Shown here: in pieces, positions 18,202-27,039 of the stretch
Numbering within the stretch: the first letter of the stretch is position 1
How the letters are laid out: every line of letters starts with the position of its first letter
The notes under the pieces: generated by a model
Seen by the model: the letters and a program-made list of their open reading frames with translations, nothing else
What the model was told of the DNA's origin: nothing
Databases searched by the model: none
NCBI RefSeq assembly: GCF_000576595.1
Contig: NZ_AWSA01000032.1
Span: 1-54,573, forward strand
DNA length: 54,573 nucleotides
From: Intrasporangium oryzae NRRL B-24470
GTDB taxonomy: Bacteria > Actinomycetota > Actinomycetes > Actinomycetales > Dermatophilaceae
Reading direction: 5' to 3'
Position numbers and translations under genes: made by a program

Positions 18202-19254
18202 TCAGCCGGCGTTGACCGACTCCCGCTCGTCGGGGGCCTGCGACTGCTGCGGCTGCTGCGGCTGCTGCGGCTGCTGAGCGGGCTGCTGGGGCTCGGCGGC
18301 GGCAGGCTTGGGCTGCTCGGCCACGGGGGCGGCGAGGACCTCGCCGAGGTTGCCACCACCGAGGGTCGCGAGCATGGCGCGGACGTTGCCGAGCTGGGCC
18401 GTGATGCTGTCGCGCTGCGCCGTCGCGGCCGCGAGCTCGCGGTCGGACTCCTCGCGCAGACGAGCCGCGCGGTCACGGGCCTCGGCGACGATCTGGTCGG
18501 CCTGCTCCTGGGCGCTGTCGAGGACGGCCCGGGCGCGCGTACGCATCTCGGCGACGTCGCGCTCCGAGTGCTCGATGAGCTGACGGGTGCGCTGCTCCGC
18601 CTCGGCGAGCGCCGTCTCCTGGACGTGGCGGCGCGCCTCGAACTCGGCATCGGCCTGCTCGCGGCGGGCCGCGAGGGTCGTCTCGAGCTCGGTGGTCGCA
18701 GCGGCGGCCTTGGCCCGGTGGGCCTCGTACTCGGCGGTCGCCTCCTGACGCTGCGCGGCCATGATCGACTGGGCCTCGGCGACGATCGCCTGCGCCTCAC
18801 GGTTGGCCTGGGCGATGACGCGGGCGGACTCCTCGTCGGCGCGGGCCTTGGCCTGGTCGGCGTAGGCGCCGGTCGTCGCCTTGAGCTCGGCTGCGGCCTG
18901 CGTCGCGCGCTCACGGATCGCGTCGGCCTCGTCGGCGGCCCGGGCGCGCATCTCGGCGGCCTCCGCGTCGGCGAGCGTGAGGATCTGGCCGATGCGCTCA
19001 CCGATGTCGGCGAAGGTCTGGGCCGGCGTCGCCGTGGCGCTCTGCTTCTTGAGGTCGGCCATGACCCGCGCCTGCTGGCTCAGCTGGCCGCGCAGGTCGC
19101 TCAGGGCGGCGTTGAGCTTGGTCAGCTCGACGCTGCGCTCGGCAGCGTCCTTCTTGGCCGCCTGAAGGGTCCGGTTCTGCGACTCGATGAAGGCGTCGAC
19201 CTCTTCGGTCTCGTATCCACGCCGGGAGAACTTGAAATTGGGTCTGTCGATCAT
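18202..19254 (-). CDS. DivIVA-domain long coiled-coil protein
   Basis: 350 aa from ATG 19254. Residues 5-22 (PNFKFSRRGYETEEVDAFIE) match the DivIVA/Wag31 N-terminal motif, which recognises curved membrane. Residues about 25-300 are a continuous Ala/Glu/Arg-rich coiled coil. The tail is Gln/Pro-rich with QQP repeats (18240-18290). This layout resembles actinobacterial polar scaffold or Scy/FilP-like proteins; the exact role is unknown. The longer frame upstream (to 19332) is rejected because the DivIVA motif must be N-terminal. A TCTGGAG ribosome site precedes ATG. Confidence 0.75.
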   Translation of the reverse strand: MIDRPNFKFSRRGYETEEVDAFIESQNRTLQAAKKDAAERSVELTKLNAALSDLRGQLSQQARVMADLKKQSATATPAQTFADIGERIGQILTLADAEAAEMRARAADEADAIRERATQAAAELKATTGAYADQAKARADEESARVIAQANREAQAIVAEAQSIMAAQRQEATAEYEAHRAKAAAATTELETTLAARREQADAEFEARRHVQETALAEAEQRTRQLIEHSERDVAEMRTRARAVLDSAQEQADQIVAEARDRAARLREESDRELAAATAQRDSITAQLGNVRAMLATLGGGNLGEVLAAPVAEQPKPAAAEPQQPAQQPQQPQQPQQSQAPDERESVNAG

Positions 19255-19380
19255 GTGCAGGCTCCAGAGAGGGGGTGGAACGGGGGTGGGCGGTCGCGAT
19301 CGGCTGGTCGCGCGTCGCGGACATTGTGGCAAACGACGCCACCGGCCGCGGGGCCTACCCTCGCATCTCGAGACTCCGGG

Positions 19381-20348
19381 TCAGTGTAGGCGTACGCGAG
19401 GGGCGAGGACGGCATAGACCATGTCGACGATGATGTTCGACACGACGACCGCGAGCGACGCGAAGAGGACGGGGCCGATGATGACCGGGAGGTCCTGCTG
19501 GTTGATCGCGTCGATGATGGTCTTGCCCAGCCCGGGCAGGCTGAAGACGGTCTCGGTGACGACGGCTCCGCCGAGCAGGGCGCCCACGTCGATGCCGAAC
19601 TGGGTCACGACGGGCGTCAACGCCGAGTGGAGCGCGTGGCGGGTGATGACCCGCCCCTCCCGGATCCCTTTGGCGCGCGCCGTACGGACATAGTCCTCCG
19701 CGAGGACCTCGAGCATCGACGCGCGAGTGAGCCGCGTGTACGTGGCCGCCGAGACCAGGGCGAGGGTGAACCACGGAAGGACGAGGTGCTTGAACCAGGG
19801 CCCGAACCCGTCCGACGGCGGGGCGTAACCGCCGGCGGGGAAGATCGGGTACCCGGCGACCGTCAGCCGGAAGTAGAGGAAGTAGAGGAGGATCAGGCCG
19901 AGGAAGAACGTCGGCATCGAGTAGAAGAAGAGGGCGAACACCGTCAGGAGCGGTCGATGAAGGACCGGGGGCGGATCGCGGACACGACCCCGTTGAAGAC
20001 GCCGAGGACGAGCCAGATGATCGCTGCGCCGACGACGAGGCTGAGCGTGATCGGGAGCGCCTGGGCCATGATCTCCGTGACGGGGACCTGGTGGTAGTAG
20101 TCGTAGCCGGGGTCGCGGCGCACGGCCTTGCCGATGAAGTCGAGGTACTGCTCCCAGATGGGTCGGTCGAGCCCGAGCCGCTGCGAGATGCGGGCGACGG
20201 TCTCCGGGGTGGCCTGCCGCCCCGCAAGGGTTCTGGCGACGTCGTTCGGGGCGATGAAGAACAGGCGAACACCGCCATGGTGATGAGCCACATGATCAGC
20301 AGGCCGAGTGCGATACGGCGAAGCGCAGCACGGCGTCACTCCGTTCAT
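19381..20348 (-). pseudogene. oligopeptide ABC transporter permease (DppB-like), multiply frameshifted
   Basis: Pieces in three frames rebuild a DppB permease: RIALGLLIMWLITMAVFA, then FFIAPNDVARTLAGRQATPE to RPRSFIDRS, then LTVFALFFYSMPTFFLGL through the EAA loop to APRVRLH. Restoring one C at about 19945 (CTCC to CTCCC) and one at about 20262 (GCCTG to GCCCTG) joins these pieces; further shifts lie near 20315-20335. The ATG overlaps the dppC stop (ATGA). Either a true pseudogene or a poorly read stretch. Confidence 0.75.
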
Positions 20349-20635
20349 TCGAAGAGTCGGTCACTGCGCGGGTCGAAGGCGTCACGCACGCCGTCCCCGA
20401 ACAGGTTGAACGCGAGGGTGGTCAGGAGCAGGGCCACGCCCAGGAAGAACATGAACCACCACGCGGTCGTGTAGTAGTTCTGCGCGTCGCTGATCATCCC
20501 GCCCCAGTCGGCGGTCGGAGGGGCCAGGCCGAGGCCGAGGTAGGACAGCGTCGCCACGACCACGATGACGACCGGGATGAGCAGGGACGCGTAGACGATC
20601 ACCGGCGCGAGGATGTTCGGCATGATGTCGACGGG
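20345..20635 (-). pseudogene. C-terminal remnant of oligopeptide ABC permease (DppC-like)
   Basis: About 95 residues match the end of DppC permeases: IMPNILAPVIVYASLLIPVV, ATLSYLGLGLAPPTADWGGM, and NLFGDGVRDAFDPRSDRLFE at the terminus. The upstream two-thirds of the gene is absent; the sequence changes near 20621-20645 into a response regulator on the other strand. No DppA, DppD or DppF is present in the window. Confidence 0.75.
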
Positions 20636-20642
20636 GCGGCGG

Positions 20643-20956
20643 TCGACCACCGACCGCGACGCGTGGTGGCCGACGACCTCATCATCGGCGTCGACGACGG
20701 CGTGGTCACCCGTGCCGGTGAGCCGATCTCCCTGTCGCGGACCGAGTTCCGCCTCCTCGTCGAGCTGGCGGTCTCCGAGGGCCGGATCTGCAGCCGCGAG
20801 CACCTTCTCGACCGGGTGTGGGGCTACGGGTACTTCGGCGACAGTCGCATCGTCGACGTGCACATCCGCAGGCTGCGCACGCGGGTCGAGGCCGACCCCG
20901 CCAACCCGCGGTACGTCGTCACGGCACGCGGGTTGGGTTATCGGCTGGCGATCTGA
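20643..20956 (+). pseudogene. OmpR/PhoB-type response regulator lacking its receiver domain
   Basis: Only the C-terminal winged-helix domain remains: SLSRTEFRLLVELAVSEGRI, SREHLLDRVWGYGYFGDSRI, VDVHIRRLRTRVE and the terminal VVTARGLGYRLAI. The linker begins right at the junction with the dppC remnant, and the phosphoacceptor domain is missing. A GTG at 20663 could still start a 97-aa DNA-binding fragment. Its stop is directly followed by the histidine kinase start, as in an intact two-component operon. Confidence 0.75.
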
Positions 20957-22131
20957 GTGCCGGGCCTCCGCGCGCGGGTGACCATCGCCTTCGGGCTGAT
21001 GTCGCTCATGCTGTCGGCCCTCCTGTCGGTCATCGTCTGGGCCGTCGTCTCGCAGTACGTCGTGGGCCAGCGCGAGGCAGCCGCCGTCTCCGAGGGCGAG
21101 GTCGACCGGATTCTGGTCGAGGACGGTCTGGCGGGTGGGACGGGATCGGTCACCGCGGTGCTCAACGGCCTGCCGACGAACGACTCGACGACCTCGCTGC
21201 CTGGTGGACGGTCGGTGGTACGCCACGTCGTCGCGCGTCTCCCCGGCGAGCCTGCCGACCCTTCTCGTCTCGTCCGTCACGGAGGGGCAGGAGTCGACGC
21301 AACGGCTCGAGATCGACGGCCAGCTCTTCCTCGCGGTCGGGATGCCCCTGACCCCGGCCCGGGCGGGATTCTTCGAGGTCTTCTCCCTCAGGGAGCTCGA
21401 CCAGACCCTGCGCACGGTGTCGACCTCCCTCGCGGTGGGCGCCGTCGCGACGGCAATCGTCGGCGCGGCCTTCGGTCGGAGGGCGACCCGCGTCGCGCTG
21501 CGGCCCCTGACCGAGCTCAACGCCGTCGCGTCCGCCGTGGCAGGGGGCCGGCTCGACGCTCGCCTGCCGGCGACCCGGGACCCCGACCTCGCACCGCTCG
21601 CCGCGTCCTTCAACCGGGCCGTCGGCGAGCTCGAGCACCGGGTCGAGGCCGACTCGCGCTTCGCCGTCGATGTCAGTCACGAGCTGCGCACCCCCCTGAC
21701 GACGATGCTCAACTCGATGCAGGTCATCAAGAACCGCGAGGCGTCCCTGCCCGAGTCCGTCCGCGAGCCCGTCGCCCTGCTCGCTGACGAGCTCGAGCGG
21801 TTCCGCACCCTCGTCGTCGACCTGGTCGAGATGGCGAGCCACGATGCCGGCCAGGGCCTTGTCCTCGAGGAGGTCGACCTCGCGAACCTCGTGCGCCGGG
21901 CTGCGGACGAGGCAGCCGGACGTGCCGTCACCGAGATCGCGCCCGACGCGGCCACCATCACGATGCCGGCCGACAAGCGGCGCCCCGAGTCCGGGGGGGA
22001 CGGCCGGACTCGGGCTGGGGCTCGCCATCGTCCAGCGGCACGTCGCGCTCCACGGGGGCACGGTCGCCGTCGAGGACCGGCCGGGCGGCGGGGCCCGGTT
22101 CGTCGTCGAGCTCCCGATCACCGATGGCTGA
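20957..22131 (+). pseudogene. HAMP sensor histidine kinase, frameshifted and internally deleted
   Basis: It starts at GTG 20957 with a transmembrane helix (FGLMSLMLSALLSVIVWAVV), then an extracytoplasmic domain. The frame shifts near 21200 (TSL to VDGRWYATSSRV). A second helix, HAMP and HisKA follow ([20 protein letters not shown]; His codon 21678). After MPADKRR (about 21981) the sequence jumps to [17 protein letters not shown] in another frame: the N-box and ATP-binding core (roughly 60-70 residues) are missing. It cannot be an active kinase as written. Confidence 0.78.
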
Positions 22132-22799
22132 GCGACTGCCCGGGGCCCACCAGAGCACCCCGGGCACACGAGGCACACGAGGCACACGAGGCACACGAGG
22201 CACACCGGGCGCACCCCGAACGCCACGGCTGCGCCGTCACCTGCCGCGCGTCCTCCTGGCGCTCTCCCTCACCTGCCCGTGTCCGCCTGCACGGTCGGCC
22301 CGCAGGACCAGCCGGTCCCGGTCGAGGTGCCGCACGTGACGAGGCGCGCCACCGCGGCGATCGCGGCCAGCGGCGTCCCACTCACGATGCGGGCCCACCT
22401 GCTCCGCGGCGACCGGCTCGTCCGGGTCGAGCGGGTCGTCCCCGCCGGCAAGGGCATCGAGCCGGCCCTGTCCGCGCTCGCCCTCCCGCTCTCACGCGAC
22501 GAGGTGGCCCAGGGACTGCGCACGGCGCTGCCGGACTCGACCACGACGATGCGGGGCGTCTGACGGAGTCGGGGGTGGCCCTCATCGGCGTGCCGCAGGG
22601 GTTCGACCGGCTCTCCGTGCGCGAACAGGCCGCGGCCCTCGGGCAGATCGTCTTCACCGTCACCGCAGACACGCTCGCCACCGGGATCCAGCTGGTCCAG
22701 GGCAACCGCGTCCTCGCGGTCCCCGACCCGAGCGGCGAGCTGCTCACGCGCCCGCTCACCCGCAACGACTACGTGTCGCTCACGCCCGGCGCGCGATGA
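22124..22799 (+). pseudogene. GerM-domain lipoprotein, frameshifted
   Basis: Starting at ATG 22124 (overlapping the kinase stop), a long basic n-region with GTR repeats leads into RHLPRVLLALSLT. Restoring one C near 22273 gives LTLPVSAC, a lipobox, followed by TVGPQDQPVPVEVPH. Restoring one C near 22561 joins TTMRGV to LTESGVALIGVPQG and a GerM-like C-terminus ending at 22799. The order regulator-kinase-GerM lipoprotein resembles mtrA-mtrB-lpqB, but this lipoprotein is much smaller than LpqB. Its 3' end overlaps the convergent epimerase gene by 20 bp. Confidence 0.7.
22163..22207 (+). repeat. 9-bp tandem repeat (GGCACACGA)
   Basis: Four perfect copies (22163-22198) plus one diverged copy. 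In the lipoprotein frame each unit encodes Gly-Thr-Arg, so copy-number change would keep the frame. Confidence 0.85.
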
Positions 22800-23781
22800 T
22801 CGCGAGCTCGTCGTCGCGGTCGAGGCCGGCGCGGGTCCGGGCGCGTGACAGGCCGAGCTGCCGCTCCCAGGCGAGGGCGTCGGCCATCGTCGACCCGAGC
22901 GCCCGTGGCGCGAGACCCGCGGCGAGCGCGGCCTCGGCGCTGCGGTCGAGGAAGGCCCGCCAGGCGGGGTCCCCGATCCAGAGCGGCAGGGACCGCGCAC
23001 CCATGAACTCCTCGACGCCCGCCTCCGCGAGCGCCTCGTCGTCGAGGTAGACCCGCTCACCGTCGAAGCCGGCCGCCTCCGCAGCGGCATCGAGGACCGC
23101 GCCCAGCGTCGTCGGCCGCCCGGTCGCGTTGACCGTCCCGGTCGTGCCTGCGAGGCCGGCCCGGACGATCCATGCGGCGAGGTCCACGACGTCGACCCAC
23201 TGGACGGGGGCGTCGACCCGTGCGGGCACGAGGACCGGACCGCCGTCCTTCGCCGCGAGCGCGAACCGGCCCGGCCAGTAGCCGAACCGTTCGCTCGGGT
23301 CGCCGCGACCCACGATGAGGCCGGAGCGGGCGACGAGGGCAGCGCCTCCGCGCGCGCTCGTCACCGCCTCCTCGCACGCGACCTTGCCCTCGCCGTACTC
23401 CTCGGGTGCGGCCACGTCGGCGGCGAGCGCGGGCAGCAGGGCTGCGCGCTCGTCGGCTCCCGGCTCGTCGTGGCGGGCGTAGACCGAGCACGAGCTGACG
23501 AGGACCCATCCCGTCGCGCGCTCCGCCAGCGCACGCACAGCGCCGCGCACGTGGCCGGGTTGGCGGGCCACGTCGACGACGAGGTCGTATGCCGCTCGGC
23601 CCGGGAGGGCGGCATACGCGTCGGGATCGTCACGGTCGGCCACGACGAGCCGCGCCCCCGCAGGGACCTCGCCCGACGTGCCGCGGGCGAGACAGGTGAC
23701 GTCGTGCCCCTCCCGCAGCGCCGTCTCCGCGACGATGCCACCGAGCCAGGAGGTACCACCGAGGACGAGGATCGAGGACAT
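22780..23781 (-). CDS. NAD(P)-binding epimerase/reductase-like (extended SDR) protein
   Basis: 333 aa. The Rossmann motif [20 protein letters not shown] is N-terminal, followed by [15 protein letters not shown] and [14 protein letters not shown], typical of atypical extended SDRs. The C-terminal part ([20 protein letters not shown]) resembles isoflavone-reductase/epimerase relatives. Substrate unknown. ATG 23781 is chosen; a GTG at 23793 is in frame and no ribosome site distinguishes them. Confidence 0.78.
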   Translation of the reverse strand: MSSILVLGGTSWLGGIVAETALREGHDVTCLARGTSGEVPAGARLVVADRDDPDAYAALPGRAAYDLVVDVARQPGHVRGAVRALAERATGWVLVSSCSVYARHDEPGADERAALLPALAADVAAPEEYGEGKVACEEAVTSARGGAALVARSGLIVGRGDPSERFGYWPGRFALAAKDGGPVLVPARVDAPVQWVDVVDLAAWIVRAGLAGTTGTVNATGRPTTLGAVLDAAAEAAGFDGERVYLDDEALAEAGVEEFMGARSLPLWIGDPAWRAFLDRSAEAALAAGLAPRALGSTMADALAWERQLGLSRARTRAGLDRDDELAIIARRA

Positions 23782-23851
23782 GTGGCCCAGCACAACACGC
23801 GCGGGGCGCCGCTGGGAACGCTCGTTCGCCGGCGGCGAAAGGGAAGCCGCC

Positions 23852-23857
23852 TACAGT
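23852..23857 (+). promoter_or_regulatory. -10 box of pafA
   Basis: TACAGT lies 6 nt before ATG 23864; leaderless. Confidence 0.5.
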
Positions 23858-23863
23858 TGCTCC

Positions 23864-25255
23864 ATGGAGCGGCGGATCTTCGGGATCGAGAACGAGTACG
23901 GCGTCACCTGCACCACGCAGGGGCAGCGACGGCTCACGCCCGACGAGGTGGCGCGCTACCTGTTCCGGCGGGTCGTCGCGTGGGGCCGGTCGAGCAACGT
24001 CTTCCTCGGCAACGGCGCCCGCCTCTACCTCGACGTCGGCTCGCACCCCGAGTACGCCACGGCCGAGTGCGACTCCGTGCGCGAGCTCGTGGTGCAGGAC
24101 AAGGCGGGGGAGCGGATCCTCGAGGGCCTCGTCGAGGACGCTCAGGGCCGGCTGAGCGACGACGGCGTCGAGGGCGAGATCTTCGTCTTCAAGAACAACA
24201 CCGACTCGGCAGGCAACTCCTACGGCTGCCACGAGAACTACCTCTACGGGCGCGGCGGGGACTTCCAGCGGGTCTCCGACATGTTCATCCCGTTCCTCAT
24301 CAGCCGGCAGATCATGTGCGGCGCGGGCAAGGTCGTCGCCACGGCCCACGGGGCGACGTTCGCCGTGAGCCAACGCGCCGACCACATCTGGGAGGGGGTC
24401 TCCTCCGCCACGACGCGCTCGCGCCCGATCATCAACACCCGTGACGAGCCCCACGCCGACGCCGAGAAGTACCGCCGCCTGCACGTCATCGTCGGTGACT
24501 CCAACATGTCCGAGACGACCAACCTGCTCAAGGTCGGCAGCGCCGACCTCGTCCTGCGGATGATCGAGGCCGGGGTCGTCATGCGCGACCTCACCATGGA
24601 GAACCCCATCCGCGCGATCCGGACGATGAGCCACGACCTGACGGGGCGGGCAACCGTGCGCCTCGCCAACGGGCGCGAGGTCACCGCGATCGACATGCAG
24701 CGCGAGTACTTCGACAAGGCGCTCGAGTTCGTCGACCGCGAGGGCATGGGCAGCCCCGACACCAAGCACGTCCTCGACCTGTGGGGACGAACCCTCGACG
24801 CGATCGCCTCCGGCGACCTCGACGCGATCGACACCGAGATCGACTGGGTCATCAAGCATCGGCTCATCGAGCGCTACCGTGCCAAGCACGGGCTCGCGCT
24901 GTCCGACGCGCGGATCCTCCAGCTCGACCTCGCCTACCACGACATCAACCGCAGGCGCGGGCTTTTCTACCTGCTCCAGCGACACGGCAGGGCCGCGCGC
25001 GTGGCGAGCGACGTCGAGATCTTCGAGGCGAAGGTCCGGCCGCCCCAGACGACGCGCGCCAAGCTGCGCGGCGACTTCATCCGCGCGGCGCAGGCCCACA
25101 GCCGCGACTTCACGGTCGACTGGGTCCATCTCAAGCTCAACGACCAGGCCCAGCGCACCGTCCTCTGCAAGGACCCGTTCCGGGCCGTCGACGAACGGGT
25201 TGAACGGCTCATGGAGAGCATCGAGCGGACCCCGTCGGCCCATCGGCCGCTCTGA
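23864..25255 (+). CDS. pafA: Pup--protein ligase
   Basis: 463 aa starting [16 protein letters not shown], with the catalytic acidic motif of the glutamine-synthetase-like PafA/Dop family. [38 protein letters not shown] and [20 protein letters not shown] build the ATP site and Pup groove. There is no Dop loop. It joins the C-terminal Glu of Pup to substrate lysines. About 5.8 kb separates it from prcA because of the decayed transporter and two-component block and the epimerase gene. Confidence 0.97.
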   Translation: MERRIFGIENEYGVTCTTQGQRRLTPDEVARYLFRRVVAWGRSSNVFLGNGARLYLDVGSHPEYATAECDSVRELVVQDKAGERILEGLVEDAQGRLSDDGVEGEIFVFKNNTDSAGNSYGCHENYLYGRGGDFQRVSDMFIPFLISRQIMCGAGKVVATAHGATFAVSQRADHIWEGVSSATTRSRPIINTRDEPHADAEKYRRLHVIVGDSNMSETTNLLKVGSADLVLRMIEAGVVMRDLTMENPIRAIRTMSHDLTGRATVRLANGREVTAIDMQREYFDKALEFVDREGMGSPDTKHVLDLWGRTLDAIASGDLDAIDTEIDWVIKHRLIERYRAKHGLALSDARILQLDLAYHDINRRRGLFYLLQRHGRAARVASDVEIFEAKVRPPQTTRAKLRGDFIRAAQAHSRDFTVDWVHLKLNDQAQRTVLCKDPFRAVDERVERLMESIERTPSAHRPL

Positions 25256-25342
25256 CCACCTCTGGCGGCCGACGGGTCACGCACCTGTCACCAGCCTGTG
25301 GCTGGGCTGTGACGGCATCGGTCCCGGCACAGACAGGCGCGT

Positions 25343-25348
25343 TAGAGT
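25343..25348 (+). promoter_or_regulatory. putative -10 box of FKBP lipoprotein gene
   Basis: TAGAGT within GCGTTAGAGTGG, about 66 nt before GTG 25415. Confidence 0.35.
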
Positions 25349-25414
25349 GGCGGCGGCTCCAGACGGGGCCCTGCCCCGCAGGCGCCGCCTGCCCACCGAC
25401 CGAAAGTCAACCCT

Positions 25415-26437
25415 GTGCGTCTCAACCGACCCGTCCTGGCCGGCGCCCTCGCGCTCGGCCTCACCGTCCTGACCGCCTGCGGCTCGGCCTCGAACCCGTC
25501 GGGTTCGGCGACCACGGCCGCGCCGTCCCCGGCATCCACGACCGCCACCGCGCAGCCCGCCGTGGCCGCCTCCGCGGCTCTCAAGGGCGTCACCGCGGCC
25601 GGTCCGGTCGACTTCACCACCGCGCCCAAGGTCACGTTCGCCACGAAGCCGGTGAGCACGGCCGCCGTGGAGCGCAACGTCCTCACCCCGGGCACGGGAG
25701 CTGCCGCCACGACGAAGGACACGGTCCGCATCCGGGCCCAGATCTTCAACGGCACGTCCGGCAAGATGCTCGACGACGGCTACGGCCAGGGCCGCACCGC
25801 CGAGGGCTACCGCCTCGGCCGCCCCGACCTCATCCCGGGCTTCGTCTCCGGTCTCGTCGGGGTCCAGAAGGGCTCGCGCGTCGTCTTCAGCATCCCCCCG
25901 AAGGACGCCTTCGGCGAGGCGGGCAACCAGCAGCTCGGCATCACCGGCAAGGACACGATCGTCGTCGTCGCCGACATCGCCGACGTCCACACGACGATGA
26001 CCCAGATCGACGGCACGCAGAAGCCGGTCCCGGCCGACCTGCCGCAGGTCGAGTTCAAGGACGGGCCGACCAAGGCCCCGACGGTCACGGTTCCCAAGAC
26101 CGCGGCGCCCACGGAGACCAAGCAGGTCACCCTCATCGAGGGCACCGGCCCGACGGTCAAGGCCGGCCAGACCATCACCGCGCAGTACCACGGTGTCCTC
26201 TGGAAGGACGGCAGCCTCTTCGACTCCTCCTGGCAGCGCGGTTCGGCCGCCGACTTCCCGATCGGGGTCAAGCAGGTCATCCCCGGCTGGGACAACACCC
26301 TCGTCGGCAAGAAGGTCGGCAGCCGGGTCCTGCTCGTCATCCCGCCCAAGGACGGCTACGGCGCCCAGGGCAGCCCGCCGAAGATCTCGGGCACCGACAC
26401 GCTCGTCTTCGTCGTCGACATCCTCGACGCCAACTGA
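25415..26437 (+). CDS. FKBP-type peptidyl-prolyl isomerase lipoprotein with two FKBP modules
   Basis: 340 aa from GTG 25415. The signal peptide ends in the lipobox LTAC (Cys about 22), so the protein is anchored outside the membrane. A Ser/Thr/Ala linker leads to a first, diverged FKBP module (about 85-195; LIPGFVSGLVGVQKGSRVVF). A second canonical module (about 245-340) has FDSSWQRGSAADFPIGVKQV, IPGWDNTLVGKKVGSRVLL and IPPKDGYGAQG. It probably assists folding of exported proteins. It sits between pafA and a second FKBP, an order conserved in Pup-proteasome loci. Confidence 0.92.
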   Translation: MRLNRPVLAGALALGLTVLTACGSASNPSGSATTAAPSPASTTATAQPAVAASAALKGVTAAGPVDFTTAPKVTFATKPVSTAAVERNVLTPGTGAAATTKDTVRIRAQIFNGTSGKMLDDGYGQGRTAEGYRLGRPDLIPGFVSGLVGVQKGSRVVFSIPPKDAFGEAGNQQLGITGKDTIVVVADIADVHTTMTQIDGTQKPVPADLPQVEFKDGPTKAPTVTVPKTAAPTETKQVTLIEGTGPTVKAGQTITAQYHGVLWKDGSLFDSSWQRGSAADFPIGVKQVIPGWDNTLVGKKVGSRVLLVIPPKDGYGAQGSPPKISGTDTLVFVVDILDAN

Positions 26438-26462
26438 CGGCGGCCACTGACGGACACCCATT

Positions 26463-26500
26463 GAGGGCCGTGAGCCGACGAACGTCGGCTCACGGCCCTC
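26463..26500 (+). terminator. stem-loop after FKBP lipoprotein gene
   Basis: Perfect 18-nt inverted arms (GAGGGCCGTGAGCCGACG and complement) separated by 2 nt. Confidence 0.75.
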
Positions 26501-26584
26501 GGTCCCGGTCTGTCAGACGCGCAGTCCGGCGCGCCTGACAGACTGGGGCCGCCACACCGACCATCGACGAAGGGACCATGACCC

Positions 26585-26971
26585 ATGGCACTCGACCCCA
26601 GCCGCACCAAGCCCGAGATCGACTTCCCCGAGGGTGAGGCGCCTGCGGACCTCGTCATCGAGGACATCATCGTCGGTGACGGCCGCGAGGCGGCCGCAGG
26701 CGACACGGTGAGCGCCCACTACGTCGGCGTGGCGCACTCGACCGGCGAGGAGTTCGACTCATCGTGGAACCGGGGCACCCCGCTCGACTTCCGCCTCGGC
26801 GTCGGCATGGTCATCCAGGGCTGGGACCGCGGCATCCAGGGCATGAAGGTCGGTGGCCGCCGCAAGCTGACCATCCCGTCGCACCTCGCCTACGGCGACC
26901 GGGGGGCCGGAGCGGCGATCGCTCCGGGCGAGACGCTCATCTTCGTCGTCGACCTCGACGACGTCCGCTGA
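26585..26971 (+). CDS. cytoplasmic FKBP-type peptidyl-prolyl isomerase
   Basis: 128 aa with one complete FKBP domain and no signal peptide. Active-site residues fall in VSAHYVGVAHSTGEEFDSSW, FRLGVGMVIQGWDRGIQGMK and IPSHLAYGDRGAGAAIAPGE. It is a small cytosolic rotamase beside the exported two-module FKBP. A possible ribosome site is GAAGGGACCATGACCC just before ATG 26585. Confidence 0.93.
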   Translation: MALDPSRTKPEIDFPEGEAPADLVIEDIIVGDGREAAAGDTVSAHYVGVAHSTGEEFDSSWNRGTPLDFRLGVGMVIQGWDRGIQGMKVGGRRKLTIPSHLAYGDRGAGAAIAPGETLIFVVDLDDVR

Positions 26972-27039
26972 GTACGGCGGCGCGCTGAGCCGCCGGGGAG
27001 GCCCGCGTCCGGTGACCCGGGCCGGGATCTGAGTTCGGT

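Noticed and set aside
18240-18290. CTG/CGG-like microsatellite
   Set aside because: It encodes the Gln/Pro-rich tail of the DivIVA-domain protein; period follows codons, so it is ordinary low-complexity coding sequence.
22150-22210. CRISPR-like short repeats
   Set aside because: Units are contiguous 9-mers without spacers; no cas genes are present.
22256-23090. Minus-strand open frame across the GerM gene and epimerase end
   Set aside because: Shadow frame; protein similarity lies in the GerM frames on the plus strand and in the epimerase frame.
26976-26994. GGCGGC/GCCGCC hairpin between FKBP and DUF3866 genes
   Set aside because: Only a 6-bp stem; too common at this GC content to call a terminator.
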